Assembly (NCBI GenBank): GCA_905221605.1
Contig: CAJNDS010000313.1
Location: forward strand, 478,478-542,477
DNA: 64,000 bases
DNA from: Symbiodinium natans
Taxonomy: Eukaryota > Sar > Dinophyceae > Suessiales > Symbiodiniaceae
Direction: 5' to 3'
Made by a program: the position numbers and the translations under genes. The notes under the pieces were generated by a model, which searched no databases, was not told where the DNA came from, and was given only the letters and a program-made list of their open reading frames with translations. Below are positions 53,321-53,832 of this stretch, one piece after another (position 1 is the first letter of the stretch; every line of letters starts with the position of its first letter).

Positions 53321-53492
53321 GGTTCCCTTGTAAACTTTAAGCAAAAAAGGGCACCCTTTTTAAGCCTAGGTTACTGGGCAGCCTAGCTAAAATTTAGACC
53401 TTGAAGCCAAACGCCCTAAAATCCTGAAGGTGCAGATCGACAACCAGCGGGATGACGCGCCGCACCCCGTCCTCCTATGCCGGCGGCGAGAG
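15212..53492 (+). CDS. Candidate split gene: VPS13-like bridge lipid-transfer protein, C-terminal region
   Basis: VPS13 proteins form long hydrophobic bridges that move lipids between organelle membranes. Their C-terminal part holds the SHR-BD/VAB region and the VPS13_C region. Reading + strand islands bounded by AG edges gives, in order: a PSG..IHW block (15212), an LWIRVQ..RWRWSGK block (16255), a W.IENLRVE block (17537), a GIGISLV block (43749), an RELLFFTADRLKLAY block (51045) and a QIDNQ....PVLL block (53430). From memory of the family these correspond in sequence and order to the pfHW, WS, pyriEN, GiGiSl, rELl and QIDNQ..PV motifs. Large insertions, including a LINE, separate them. Other islands may be further exons or belong to other genes. 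Splicing is unproven; paralogous pseudogene pieces are the alternative. Confidence 0.5.
15919..15974 (+). CDS. Candidate exon with GTAAGT donor
   Basis: Reads DTEQPEAALPDAGARSLG and is followed at once by GTAAGT, a textbook 5-prime splice site. No acceptor AG|G is obvious, since the frame begins at the edge of a CCCTAAA array. Confidence 0.35.
16255..16334 (+). CDS. Candidate exon, SHR-BD-like middle
   Basis: After GTCAG it reads EPLWIRVQIADSPRWRWSGK and then LRVGPL, to CTCAG|GGC. A strand ending in V followed by aromatic residues and WS is typical of the VPS13 SHR-BD core. It follows the 15212 block in the expected order. The 80 bp length gives a phase shift at the right edge, so that edge is uncertain. 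Confidence 0.45.
16632..16723 (+). mobile_element. Family B element, left-truncated
   Basis: Retains the interior (CCTTATAAAGTAACCAACCC, GGGTGCCC) and an intact right end ATATGGTTACTGGGCTACCA plus AG. The left terminal repeat is missing. Confidence 0.7.
16986..17141 (+). mobile_element. MITE-like element, family F, copy 2
   Basis: Left end CTAGTAATTGCTTAAGCACC and right end GGTTCTTAAGCAAATAGTAG are inverted repeats of about 23 bp including the C/G run. The interior holds an (AT)n tract and CTTCCTTATAAGGG. Confidence 0.7.
17145..17198. mobile_element. Short inverted repeat, GGGGTCC family
   Basis: GGGGTCC...GGACCCC ends around CTTAGTATAAGGGACTCCTG. A relative lies at 35829-35883. It abuts the right end of the family F element, which suggests nested insertion. 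Confidence 0.4.
17537..17608 (+). CDS. Candidate phase-0 exon, SHR-BD-like IEN block (72 bp)
   Basis: Bounded by GAGAG|GTG and GTGGAG|GCT, it reads VGEYSFQCCAEHPNQWEIEN and then LRVE, 24 codons. VPS13 proteins carry a near-invariant pyrIEN in this position, and VG followed by an aromatic strand precedes it in the family. The frame also remains open beyond the edge as AENRVFYR. Confidence 0.5.
17695..17935. mobile_element. Fragmentary inverted-repeat element related to family I
   Basis: CTAGCAGTCCTTAATCGGGA and TTATCACAG match the complement of 810-909. Further right, a second hairpin-like unit spans TAACCTTTAACCC to GGTTAACCTTTC. The copy is broken by C-rich sequence. Confidence 0.35.
18053..18118 (+). 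CDS. Candidate phase-0 exon (66 bp)
   Basis: Bounded by GGGCAG|GTT and TCAGAG|GGA, it reads VRSEEATTYFIFRLGSRTTQ and then SE, 22 codons. It lies directly downstream of the IEN block and upstream of the LINE. The domain is not recognised with confidence. Confidence 0.45.
18738..19748 (+). CDS. LINE ORF1 protein
   Basis: An open frame that extends upstream to 18555 without an ATG. The ATG at 18738 (MALPNARVQEAFEKFVMNLE) gives 336 residues and is the likely start. Residues roughly 30-90 are rich in Ser, Arg and Pro (RRKRCSSSRSHSRIRS), suiting RNA binding. Residues about 110-145 (LSKLTEQIKVDIMKAISQAL) form a predicted amphipathic helix that could oligomerise. No zinc knuckle is visible. It sits 0.9 kb upstream of ORF2 in the same direction, the position of the RNA-binding ORF1 of LINEs, but sequence alone does not prove that role. 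Confidence 0.65.
   Translation: MALPNARVQEAFEKFVMNLEIERHQQSLNLDISAESPTSPASSVCASPRHVPLSFRRKRCSSSRSHSRIRSPLPCNGGPVLRSVSPARRNHPSNSLGRDAVARVAINPRDEYLQAELSKLTEQIKVDIMKAISQALKDTSQLAHTLHDRAANQLESHDAEAPACFHNTVARPLLKSDCTGLSSSLFKTSSGVEATDLQVLQSAEQILEAMDACASKLGELPGTAKANVTLTFCPQPSSVTAHALNCRVRAMGVNLCDKVTENSCRFPRGLLGGQRGQPSITIFWTSTHKITVQVHAKKANVVLKGRRSAFSHPVLRKFVPFLGAPVSAITNAGSEI
19935..20600 (+). repeat. GT-rich microsatellite between LINE ORFs
   Basis: About 650 bases of (GT)n with GC, GGTG and TTTG interruptions. Both strands are open by composition, giving Cys/Val-rich + and His/Thr-rich - peptides that are not genes. It lies exactly in the ORF1-ORF2 spacer. Confidence 0.95.
20627..24742 (+). CDS. LINE ORF2: endonuclease and reverse transcriptase
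   Basis: A 1371-residue open frame without interruption. Residues about 125-370 form the exonuclease-endonuclease-phosphatase domain: KVATLNPGRTG at 125, YPRPGG, GDANLH at 274, SSGSIIDLVLSD and SDHK at 353. Reverse transcriptase follows: LRPISL at 678, FSDIQHAFD at 743 with the first catalytic Asp, GIPQG at 801, FVDD at 918 with the catalytic pair, NLGPTKT, and YKLLGVLVD. Near residue 1266, CPFC..C...H....C fits the CX2CX8HX4C motif of LINE tails. It would nick chromosomal DNA and copy its own RNA. The endonuclease Glu motif reads LPGARW rather than the usual LQET, which may reduce activity. All RT catalytic residues are present. Confidence 0.92.
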   Translation: MSCSGLMATEECSQACGALEMHVLSWLTTSPRRLELCAAIKDFQGIVDAAPQNPANLAHIGQGRLRRLLPLANIVTSLKGMLVQKLLPHMRAAVRKVIPVVSPFLGGISDVPAAKHSKHECFSLKVATLNPGRTGFLALATEEIMWWRVWHVTSALISRDIQICVLPGARWPPGASLPPGLPFIWLGTQTSSWRAVGMLVSTEIVSQVQVIDDLGSDVILWVWVGNKERGALSQIIIGGIYPRPGGDVETWTQILTEFAVLKSRFPGAKIFIVGDANLHLSYLVQHEGRRCSCLHCAQKRNDAKIEADLQQADVFAFNPPVPTHSSGSIIDLVLSDAGNPLNVFVDSESIGLSDHKLVWADCSVQLQFSFTCSVGRVLWAKPSLWEDAFTQALPVLQVLRRATEEATEEILEARSLQVKRRRAIVDAAAWARDAVVCLLGHSSELTSARVASRGQVDRGSPVWPKSVPRPEEFDDYEAYKLAMADFNAGIREGVYNKFAALRSCDPNEAKRFLSTCFKGKQNFQVALTDEETGQLLSTQQALQALVEDLEARADVHDEQVSAESCWVSEAVQGVRRAKAPASGLPGLPPLPQLTTASNPNLYSSAEFEQAVSSIQVRKQCIHGPLAAIKANVPEARELTLALVNLARAAEVTATSWCFRRITPLRKQGPRVVRKLKCLRPISLTTDMASVQDALWLARCKQQLETYTGHRQVGGKLDTILVILAVMLHVQIHHYQGLDTFLLFSDIQHAFDTASHDGMLLAAFLSGVVEVEWRLVDDFLKMDSASIMLGGVLSRALSLGAGIPQGKKFSVHVFSALLKHFGDILLSECAPANTVLPPFAADAISGLWASLTPAPSCMRQLRLGEQPSLQQMAAAIRQAPSITEARRVAIHLLAGIQERQKRAQCVELLGALPLGPLLFVDDVVTSFATDADIKHAVTYGLPSYARFAKAQFNLGPTKTAVMSCMDAAKSCLVHMSCDSYKLLGVLVDSQFSFSARSKQIIQIGKAMFDELSHLITELGLPPPVHAAAIVERVEPVVLYAAELLAMTPEVLPKLDLLQGEWAKGVLAGRAGSVLRGSLAVALLGWQLRLSSKALLRMFLCLAIIQLLPVDHPAALMLAVAKSLPSDTWWHAVESLRHQLREDSAAGTFPDILAANLCTQEMLVRAKQDSAVRKNLLLLYKTRILLPILCARDEAEFQKAASKHLVGMGLAFADLGCVRRQCDWSHLLPILKSSEWKLARLWAFARLTGMWPLSLLSELPPEAELDKCPFCDRCSVWIRHALCECPGTADLFVASGLALHTSRGVEANLLMQMLFHSATEDAIDAARIRYVGRALAGSIEAYVRQKNWCVATTCSQVRGIAQPTPAPSPQLRS
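24841..24944 (+). mobile_element. Divergent family A element
   Basis: AGGGAGTAGGCAATTATTCC, GTAAACCAAAAAGGGCAC and TTATTCCTAGGCTACTC match the family A interior and right end. It lies just downstream of the LINE, at or near its 3-prime edge. Confidence 0.5.
24998..25077 (+). CDS. Candidate exon
   Basis: A + frame reads LDVGVDDFRSGLCIQARTW. The opposite strand is also open here. No family recognised. Confidence 0.25.
25191..25244 (+). CDS. Candidate exon
   Basis: Reads LAKLAPLGLNNARTQGSR in a + frame between telomere-like arrays. No AG|G edges fit well. Confidence 0.25.
25603..25720 (+). repeat. Triplicated 19-mer GCAGGTGTCTCCTGCGTCG
   Basis: Three exact copies at 25603, 25644 and 25701, each preceded by a pyrimidine-rich stretch, just upstream of the 25749 ORF. 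Each is itself partly palindromic (GCAGG...CCTGC). It may be a 5-prime repeat, a recombinase site or repeated splice acceptors of the element. Confidence 0.8.
25749..26249 (+). CDS. N-terminal protein of the tyrosine-recombinase element
   Basis: 166 residues from an ATG just after TTCGCC. The N-terminus (MAIEAADAVQRWCLDQGI) and middle (FFFLSYEEALAEAGRAVADA) are helical. The C-terminus (YHMLMAVGKYRPVGPAATPL then ERANLQRMADDICQQS) resembles the region ahead of the core-binding domain in dinoflagellate recombinase ORFs, as I recall them. It ends at a TAG, and the recombinase continues in other frames. The original protein was probably continuous through this stop. Confidence 0.55.
   Translation: MAIEAADAVQRWCLDQGIANRDDLAFFFLSYEEALAEAGRAVADAFRQARREGESGLAGLIMDIASREGGDCDRTRAPDPMPAPLAKRAKTAGRAGPVRSAEVKHSAEASSLTFQVYHMLMAVGKYRPVGPAATPLERANLQRMADDICQQSEYATMKKGLDTFKD
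26255..27134 (+). pseudogene. Tyrosine recombinase, frame-broken
   Basis: LARWLVGHKSPARAMTSMLW then LNKHLFLNLDLT looks like the end of a core-binding region. A different frame at 26564 reads VRYAHLRRSILVRVDGYSLT then FFCSKGKQRRQ, which fits the catalytic Arg box and the Lys hairpin. A third segment near 26871 reads KLSSYSSRRLGPTFAGLAGF, the usual place of box II with its second Arg. The final catalytic Tyr was not located. The frame changes make a functional enzyme unlikely. Confidence 0.55.
28015..28155. repeat. AT-rich TATA tract
   Basis: (TA)n followed by TTTATTTATTTATGTATTTC and similar A/T sequence marks the right boundary of the recombinase block. No gene seen. Confidence 0.8.
28255..28293. 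repeat. Poly-C run
   Basis: More than 30 C residues. The proline peptide translated from it is an artefact. Confidence 0.9.
28620..28990 (+). repeat. TTTTTAGGG/TTTTTCGGG variant array
   Basis: 9-mers with five T residues (AGGGTTTTTAGGGTTTTTCG) replace the 7-mer in two blocks separated by an 80 bp GC-rich island (28755-28835) that is open on + as PKAKPQPRSCSATSAQQL. Confidence 0.85.
29189..29253 (+). CDS. Candidate exon
   Basis: Reads LMKEPILIQQASSDMSDEEK and then RV before a stop. CAACAG|GCG could be an internal edge. It lies between CCCCAAA and TTTAGGG arrays. Family not recognised. Confidence 0.35.
29476..29545 (+). CDS. Candidate exon
   Basis: After TTTGCAG it reads SLVGLSFDEGDNAPHVSG and then CEEHLN. 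Acidic and protein-like, but both edges are uncertain. Confidence 0.35.
30022..30152 (+). mobile_element. Inverted-repeat element, family D, copy 2
   Basis: Starts GGTCCCT and carries the exact 20-mer AAAGGGTTCTGAAGTATGGA, then CCTTAAGGGCCCATAT. The right end (GCGACC) is degraded. Confidence 0.6.
30880..30950 (+). CDS. Candidate exon, possible C2-domain strand
   Basis: Reads KIFRGKLRVRTQNNTPQNPT and then WDPF. The pattern basic strand, K/R-T, N..NPxW followed by an acidic residue is the hallmark of a C2 domain around its NPVWNE motif. C2 domains occur in some VPS13-family proteins. This is inferred from a single motif. Confidence 0.4.
31277..31345 (+). CDS. Candidate exon
   Basis: Reads VVNVLEGKAYGSPNTFKTRK. 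It could continue a C2-like fold after 30880, since a hydrophobic V-V-V strand normally follows NPxW. That is inference only. Confidence 0.35.
31483..31538 (+). CDS. Candidate exon with GTAAAG donor
   Basis: Reads HLAESYGRKPIGNSSDQF and then VLD, followed by GTAAAG. No acceptor is obvious. Confidence 0.3.
31730..31797 (+). repeat. Telomere-like array
   Basis: About ten TTTAGGG units, immediately upstream of an open island (31796-31885) reading GKLRESIVGTEVRSFFRQ. Confidence 0.95.
31895..32083 (-). repeat. Mixed-variant telomere-like array
   Basis: CCCTAAA, CCCGAAA and CCCCAAA units alternate in recurring combinations over about 190 bases, suggesting higher-order duplication of variant groups. 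Confidence 0.9.
32175..32291. mobile_element. 117 bp element with 38 bp near-perfect inverted repeats
   Basis: The left arm 32175-32212 (CCCAGAGGGTCCACTTGTAG then TACTATTATGGAATTAGG) pairs with 32254-32291 with one mismatch. TCA occurs directly on both flanks and could be a 3 bp target duplication, though it also lies in an extended palindrome. The loop is 41 bases and contains TTAACCCTAAAAACCCTA. The high arm identity implies recent origin. Confidence 0.85.
32462..32533 (+). CDS. Candidate phase-0 exon (72 bp)
   Basis: After CTTCAG it reads GWKQLPENYLRRFARHLASS and then RARQ, 24 codons, ending at AGACAG|CAT. A second + frame (MTSGLEAVAGELSEAIRAPL) is also open. The basic helix in the first frame and its AG edges favour it. 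Confidence 0.4.
32590..32799 (+). CDS. Open frame of 69 codons
   Basis: No ATG near the start. The frame reads RSSSKYTHHHVANGFDLLDF, VACLTCGLEGGYVSSPMKSG, WLLADRNALQFESILIGG and SHCGHLMRATT, then a TAG. One of the longest uninterrupted frames in an exon island. Immediately after it CTGCGCAG|G opens a second short frame (IFVRNPPDDP, 32811-32841). No family recognised. Confidence 0.4.
   Translation, partial: RSSSKYTHHHVANGFDLLDFVACLTCGLEGGYVSSPMKSGWLLADRNALQFESILIGGSHCGHLMRATT
32842..32932 (-). repeat. Telomere-like array
   Basis: Thirteen nearly perfect CCCTAAA units. Confidence 0.97.
32965..33129 (+). CDS. Candidate exon or chance frame
   Basis: A 54-codon + frame, LSGWRPVPGHAVCSTSTCLN then LGLWSLSAAAHEDARNPQ, with no AG|G edges matching its full length. 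The remainder of 33130-33600 is degenerate C-strand repeat with an island at 33515-33605. Confidence 0.25.
   Translation: MSGWRPVPGHAVCSTSTCLNLGLWSLSAAAHEDARNPQTIFNVTVQPLGKPRTP
33604..34260 (+). repeat. TTTAGGGGG 9-mer array
   Basis: Roughly 65 units of the five-G variant over 0.65 kb, mostly homogeneous, with one block of TTTTGGGGG (34085-34150). The Gly-Leu-Gly polypeptide translated from it is an artefact. It is the largest single array in the window and a strong G-quadruplex former. Confidence 0.95.
34261..34790 (+). repeat. Degenerate TTTAGGGG 8-mer array
   Basis: Continues the 9-mer array with four-G units mixed with TTTATGGG, TTTGGGG and TTTCGGG. The sub-block TGGGTTAGTTA recurs near 34430 and 34805 with GGCTTGAAAAGGG-like flanks, suggesting segmental duplication. 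Confidence 0.85.
34834..35016 (+). CDS. Candidate short protein or exon
   Basis: 60 codons: MDRMAGASLYSITDKVKAHD, KTPFVIVFVGANRPTVIPLR, FALRLRQMYSSPK. A central hydrophobic strand VIVFVGA is flanked by charged residues. The opposite strand and another + frame (EICFAAETNVFLAEILVMGA) are also open, so strand and frame are uncertain. A TTACAG|GAT acceptor-like site lies just upstream. Confidence 0.35.
   Translation: MDRMAGASLYSITDKVKAHDKTPFVIVFVGANRPTVIPLRFALRLRQMYSSPKSWLWGLH
35100..35225 (-). repeat. Telomere-like array
   Basis: About 18 CCCTAAA units with a single CCTTAAA variant. Confidence 0.97.
35235..35288 (+). CDS. Candidate exon
   Basis: After CTTCAG it reads VDTLDRFHGDASRPKPG, in phase 0 from the acceptor to a TAA that would lie in the intron. 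Confidence 0.35.
35706..35753 (+). CDS. Candidate exon
   Basis: Reads MTLPLPKQQMVVFRDEG up to a TTTAGGG array. Two + frames are open. Confidence 0.25.
36142..36180 (+). CDS. Candidate phase-0 exon (39 bp)
   Basis: Bounded by GCCAAG|GCC and TTGGAG|GAG, it reads AWAEPALEKRRLE, 13 codons. Charged and helical in character. Confidence 0.35.
36728..36787 (+). CDS. Candidate phase-0 exon (60 bp)
   Basis: After GGACAG it reads IRSANAESLVMRLEVEKLDQ, 20 codons, ending at CCAG|CAT just before a telomere-like array. The heptad-like spacing suggests a helix or coiled coil. Family not recognised. Confidence 0.4.
37390..38880. other. Telomere-free unique segment
   Basis: About 1.5 kb with no CCCTAAA arrays. 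Short open frames exist on both strands (for example 37413-37667 +, 38558-38773 +), but no domain is seen. GAGAGCGGYTAACCT occurs at 37880 and 38290, and AT-rich blocks running into GGGGC or GGGGGC recur near 38250, 38500, 38610 and 38710. This may be an old, unrecognised transposon or a spacer. Confidence 0.5.
38939..39028 (+). CDS. Candidate exon
   Basis: Reads FLNFGVDEENWQVSALADRV and then LDSVARREVH before a TAA. GACGAG|GAA is a possible acceptor in phase 0. Strongly protein-like; no family recognised. Confidence 0.4.
39204..39280 (+). CDS. Candidate exon
   Basis: After GCCGCAG|GG the frame reads VDLVRVKPGQRLAPARAWRV and then DRAF. VPS13 proteins have a V..PG..xPxAWD-like segment after the IEN block, which this loosely resembles. 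A second frame is also open. Confidence 0.35.
39728..39851. mobile_element. Hairpin element, family C, copy 2
   Basis: Left TTGGAGGTTCATGGTAAG and right AAAGTACCATGAACCTCCAT are inverted repeats. The AT-richer interior contains repeated AGTACAGTTA. Confidence 0.7.
39889..40000. mobile_element. Hairpin element, family C, copy 3
   Basis: Left AAGGCTCATGGGTACTTACA and right GAGGTACCCATGAACCTCCA pair as inverted repeats. The interior GGTCATAACCATAATATAG parallels the 51674 copy. It lies 37 bases from copy 2. Confidence 0.7.
40185..40343 (-). repeat. Longest near-perfect CCCTAAA array
   Basis: About 22 units with a single CCCTAAAA slippage unit. Confidence 0.97.
40350..40454 (+). CDS. Candidate exon
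   Basis: An open + frame reads FLAMAPPRLFYDVGGAGHCL and then VFTVREDVRLLLALGP. Alternating hydrophobic strands suit a beta-rich domain. No AG|G edges match in phase 0. Confidence 0.35.
40789..40854 (+). CDS. Candidate phase-0 exon (66 bp)
   Basis: Bounded by CGCCAG|GCT and CGACAG|GGC, it reads ASMDATRAKRGLDNIHKLAA and then RQ, 22 codons. A longer ATG frame over 40637-41011 (124 codons) uses a different frame here, but its left part is telomere-like repeat. The AG-bounded frame is preferred. Confidence 0.4.
41944..42160 (+). repeat. Tandem repeat, three units of about 70 bp
   Basis: Units contain ATAATATTATAATATAACCA, a G run, then TACTTAATAGTAGGGGGTAG. Three copies with growing G runs; the first is the most diverged. 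Confidence 0.8.
42195..42243 (+). CDS. Candidate exon (49 bp)
   Basis: Bounded by CTTCAG|GGA and TTCCAG|GCG. One frame reads ESAVEVAGDAPSNDFQ, another GVSGRGGRRRSEQRLP. Phase uncertain. Confidence 0.3.
42782..43246 (+). CDS. ORF of 154 codons, function unknown
   Basis: The longest ATG frame outside the mobile elements. The N-terminal third is basic (MGFQDRSESQKEFLNKQERH, LLLCRSRWRRKKALQH). The middle (ENPAAWLSQLGLRNPTEHTL then DSICACMSMLDRHGE) is helical and resembles the LRxPxExT segments common in dinoflagellate retroelement-associated ORFs, from memory only. The opposite strand is also open. It could be an intronic element remnant or an exon. No signal peptide or membrane segment. Confidence 0.4.
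   Translation: MGFQDRSESQKEFLNKQERHTLSLCPLLLCRSRWRRKKALQHRTYFVLFISPEVWEGFMDDSVSQLRKKENPAAWLSQLGLRNPTEHTLDSICACMSMLDRHGESARESPQRSFALLGHGEVQGEPRSLKTLLLQPDSVPEATSRLQNRDDPYH
43606..43668 (+). repeat. 14-mer tandem repeat AAAACGTTTCGGTC
   Basis: Four to five units, one lacking CG, in an otherwise unique stretch. Confidence 0.85.
43749..43814 (+). CDS. Candidate phase-0 exon, VPS13 GIGIS block (66 bp)
   Basis: Bounded by GGAAG|GTC and CTCAG|GGT, it reads VDVNVAGIGISLVAAPNSPL and then AQ, 22 codons. VPS13 proteins carry a conserved strand-turn GiGiSli before the rELly segment. The putative intron begins GGTTTAGGGG, directly in the telomere-like repeat. Confidence 0.55.
44137..44275 (+). repeat. 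GTGAAAAATCT 11-mer tandem repeat
   Basis: Imperfect units of CTGTGAAAAAT and GTGTGAAAAAA. The same 11-mer family forms the arms of the palindrome at 44810-46150. Confidence 0.85.
44584..44728 (+). CDS. Candidate exon or short ORF
   Basis: A + frame reads AATAAGGFQMAFKHNCRRIL, SVPGIEYIDHLSEDQIRPEL, IEFSVGF, then a TAA. The ATG at 44612 gives 38 codons. CAATTGCAG|A is a possible acceptor. Composition is more balanced than in the surrounding islands. No family recognised. Confidence 0.45.
44810..46150. repeat. 1.3 kb inverted repeat with AT-rich core
   Basis: Left arm: a G-rich tract (44813-44936), then seven TTTTTTCACAC-type units (44938-45014), then GCCGCTATTTGATTTTAATT. Right arm: the mirror order, AATTAAAATCAAATAGCTGC, GTGTGAAAAAA units (45893-46000), then a C-rich tract (46004-46142). 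The 0.85 kb core is nearly all A/T, built of TTAATTAAAA motifs. It has an internal 72 bp tandem duplication (45061 and 45133) and is itself partly palindromic. No coding sequence. Confidence 0.85.
46195..46480. repeat. CT-rich microsatellite
   Basis: (CT)n, (TTTCTCTC)n and CTTCC units for about 285 bases. The Lys/Arg/Glu-rich minus-strand frame read through it is a composition artefact. Confidence 0.95.
46500..47100. other. A-rich and degenerate repeat stretch without a gene
   Basis: 46540-46800 contains AAACACA/AAAATACAAA repeats. 46830-47100 is degenerate TTTAGGG-like sequence with GGGATTTAGGG units. No coding evidence. Confidence 0.6.
47382..47515 (-). repeat. CCCTAAA to CCCCAAA array
   Basis: About 13 CCCTAAA units, a CCCCACA junction, then about 6 CCCCAAA units, mirroring the block organisation at 6619-6762. 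Confidence 0.92.
47556..47628 (+). CDS. Candidate exon
   Basis: Reads SPVSENPPDEPTLGPTSFCT and then SSST before a stop. A low-complexity linker-like peptide. Confidence 0.3.
47778..47817 (+). CDS. Candidate exon
   Basis: Reads LRVCDCLSCPRLA up to TTGGCAG|GGT. The left edge is unclear. Confidence 0.25.
48231..48300 (+). CDS. Candidate exon
   Basis: Reads AYKAGYPAFLCRFLRGSHAI; GTGCAG|GTT is an internal candidate acceptor. The adjacent ORF at 48336-48566 (MSSSPFHEHRACFKPPKQTK) is low complexity, Thr/Asn/Pro-rich, and doubtful. Confidence 0.3.
48893..49327 (+). pseudogene. Copia-type polyprotein fragment (RT end/RNase H)
   Basis: The frame at 49058-49327 reads LLAQHMTRPSHKALLLLKHV, ARYCKGTAGY and VEVMSDSDWAASKTNRRSVW. 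This matches the Ty1/copia signature of P...H..a.krvlRYlkGT followed, after a strand, by DsDWagd...RrS. The upstream part is closed by a TGA at 49055 and by frame breaks, and no LTRs or integrase are nearby. A truncated, probably old insertion. Confidence 0.7.
49325..49600 (+). repeat. Degenerate GGGTTTATA repeat
   Basis: Imperfect TATAGGGTTTATAAGG and TACACGG units, the second occurrence of the 11035-11330 type. Confidence 0.75.
49650..49712 (+). CDS. Candidate exon
   Basis: Reads GSEAESSGLGVLKGQLTKNL and then CGT to a TAA. GTCGGAG|GCA is a possible acceptor. Confidence 0.3.
49918..50022. repeat. TA and AATA microsatellites
   Basis: (TA)n, T run, (ATTT)n, (AAAT)n, (TA)n, (GA)n in sequence. 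The ATTTATTTAT and ATAAATAAAT blocks can pair. Confidence 0.9.
50098..50243 (-). CDS. Possible minus-strand coding island
   Basis: On the - strand it reads SFWRELVPKRFTELCRAGWD, DLRTMRAGLDLSTMLQRGRR and LEPEALKFG. The + strand is also open (MVRRSSQPARQSSVKRLGTS). The minus reading is the more protein-like. It would be an exception to the + bias if real. Confidence 0.3.
50252..50446. repeat. G-rich low-complexity block
   Basis: About 195 bases of G runs separated by single T residues, followed at 50480-50512 by a C run. Pro-rich and Gly-rich frames here are artefacts. The G block and C run can fold back on one another. Confidence 0.92.
50772..50873 (+). CDS. Candidate exon
   Basis: A 34-codon frame reads APPKSQRSQASSAKNMHRGG and then RLQSMIVHQALYSP to a TAA. 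CGCCTGCAG|AGC and CATCAG|GCG are candidate edges. No family recognised. Confidence 0.35.
51045..51122 (+). CDS. Candidate phase-0 exon, VPS13 RELL block (78 bp)
   Basis: Bounded by TGGAAG|GAG and GCCCAG|GCC, it reads EPVRRELLFFTADRLKLAYR and then RTSAAQ, 26 codons. In VPS13 proteins a rELlyi.l..i.l.y segment follows GiGiSl and precedes QIDNQ. Position, order and frame all agree. Confidence 0.6.
51674..51782. mobile_element. Hairpin element, family C, copy 4
   Basis: TTGGAAGGTTCATGGCTACT and AGGTACCCACGAACCTCCA are inverted ends; the interior TAGGGTCGTAACCAGACC matches copy 3. It ends 16 bp upstream of the 51799 exon edge. Confidence 0.75.
51799..51894 (+). CDS. Candidate phase-0 exon (96 bp)
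   Basis: Bounded by TGCCAG|GAA and GTGGAG|GTTTCT, it reads ETVELKIHEACDRQLIYFSE and then TCIVKRTKTHVE, 32 codons. It has AG|G at both edges and a GT donor. It lies between the RELL and QIDNQ blocks, so it may encode the intervening VPS13 strands. The minus strand is also open here. Confidence 0.5.
52065..52156 (+). mobile_element. Family B element cut by a telomere-like array
   Basis: GTAGTGGCCCGGTGGT, GGTTCCCTTATAGCGCAACC and ATCATATGGTT match family B. At the point where TACTGGGCTACCAAG should follow, the sequence becomes CCCCTAAACCC. The array therefore replaced or joined the broken right end. Confidence 0.65.
52472..52771 (+). CDS. Open frame of about 100 codons, unknown
   Basis: From a TAG at 52469 to TGA at 52769: RALVKQLSKRREKSEQGGRD, LPPVSSYLAFCPDNFRETEF, IQAELMDVKRMYVVPLGQAS, LQIPTLVADCLTFLVKVEYN. 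Balanced, highly protein-like composition, with no ATG before 52633. It could be a long exon, since internal AG|G sites exist, or an intronic element remnant. No family recognised. Confidence 0.5.
   Translation, partial: GSASHVRALVKQLSKRREKSEQGGRDQIRLPPVSSYLAFCPDNFRETEFIQAELMDVKRMYVVPLGQASLQIPTLVADCLTFLVKVEYNTCSRQGQQLQ
53257..53386 (+). mobile_element. MITE-like element, family A, copy 3, with 24 bp flanking duplication
   Basis: Ends CTAGGATGCCCAGTAG and TTACTGGGCAGCCTAG. A T10/G19 run sits in the left half. The 24 bases before it (53233-53256) are repeated immediately after it (53387-53410) with one mismatch, shared core ACCTTGAAGCCAA. This is either an unusually long target duplication or insertion within a tandem repeat. 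Confidence 0.85.
53430..53492 (+). CDS. Candidate phase-0 exon, VPS13 QIDNQ block (63 bp)
   Basis: Bounded by CTGAAG|GTG and GCGAGAG|GGC, it reads VQIDNQRDDAPHPVLLCRRR and then E, 21 codons. An alternative end six bases on adds GK. QIDNQ followed by 6-8 residues and PV(L/V) is the most diagnostic motif of the VPS13 C-terminal region and anchors the gene assignment. Confidence 0.65.
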
Positions 53493-53780
53493 GGCAAGGA
53501 CACACTTGGGGAAGGGTTTAGGGTTTTATGGTTTAGGGTTTAGGGTTTAGGGTTAGGGTTTTCGGCTCCTAGACCTTAATTGTAGGCTTCTTGGATAGCC
53601 AATCCTTCAAAAGTAGCTTGCACAGAGGCCTTAATGATTTGACTAGGGGTTGGGGGTTATTAGGCTCAAGTATATAGGGACTATGAGAGAATACTATGCA
53701 ACATGTTCGCAGGTAACGATGTCGTGGGCAACATAGTAGCATGGGAGCCTACGTGCTTGCCGGACTCTCTATATCGATAG

Positions 53781-53788
53781 ATAGATAG

Positions 53789-53820
<32 letters not shown>

Positions 53821-53832
53821 ATGTGTGTATCC
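53781..53832. repeat. GATA/TA microsatellite
   Basis: (GATA)3 then (TA)n and ATGTATGTATATGTGTGTAT. The 53681-54022 minus frame across it is an artefact in its central part. Confidence 0.9.
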
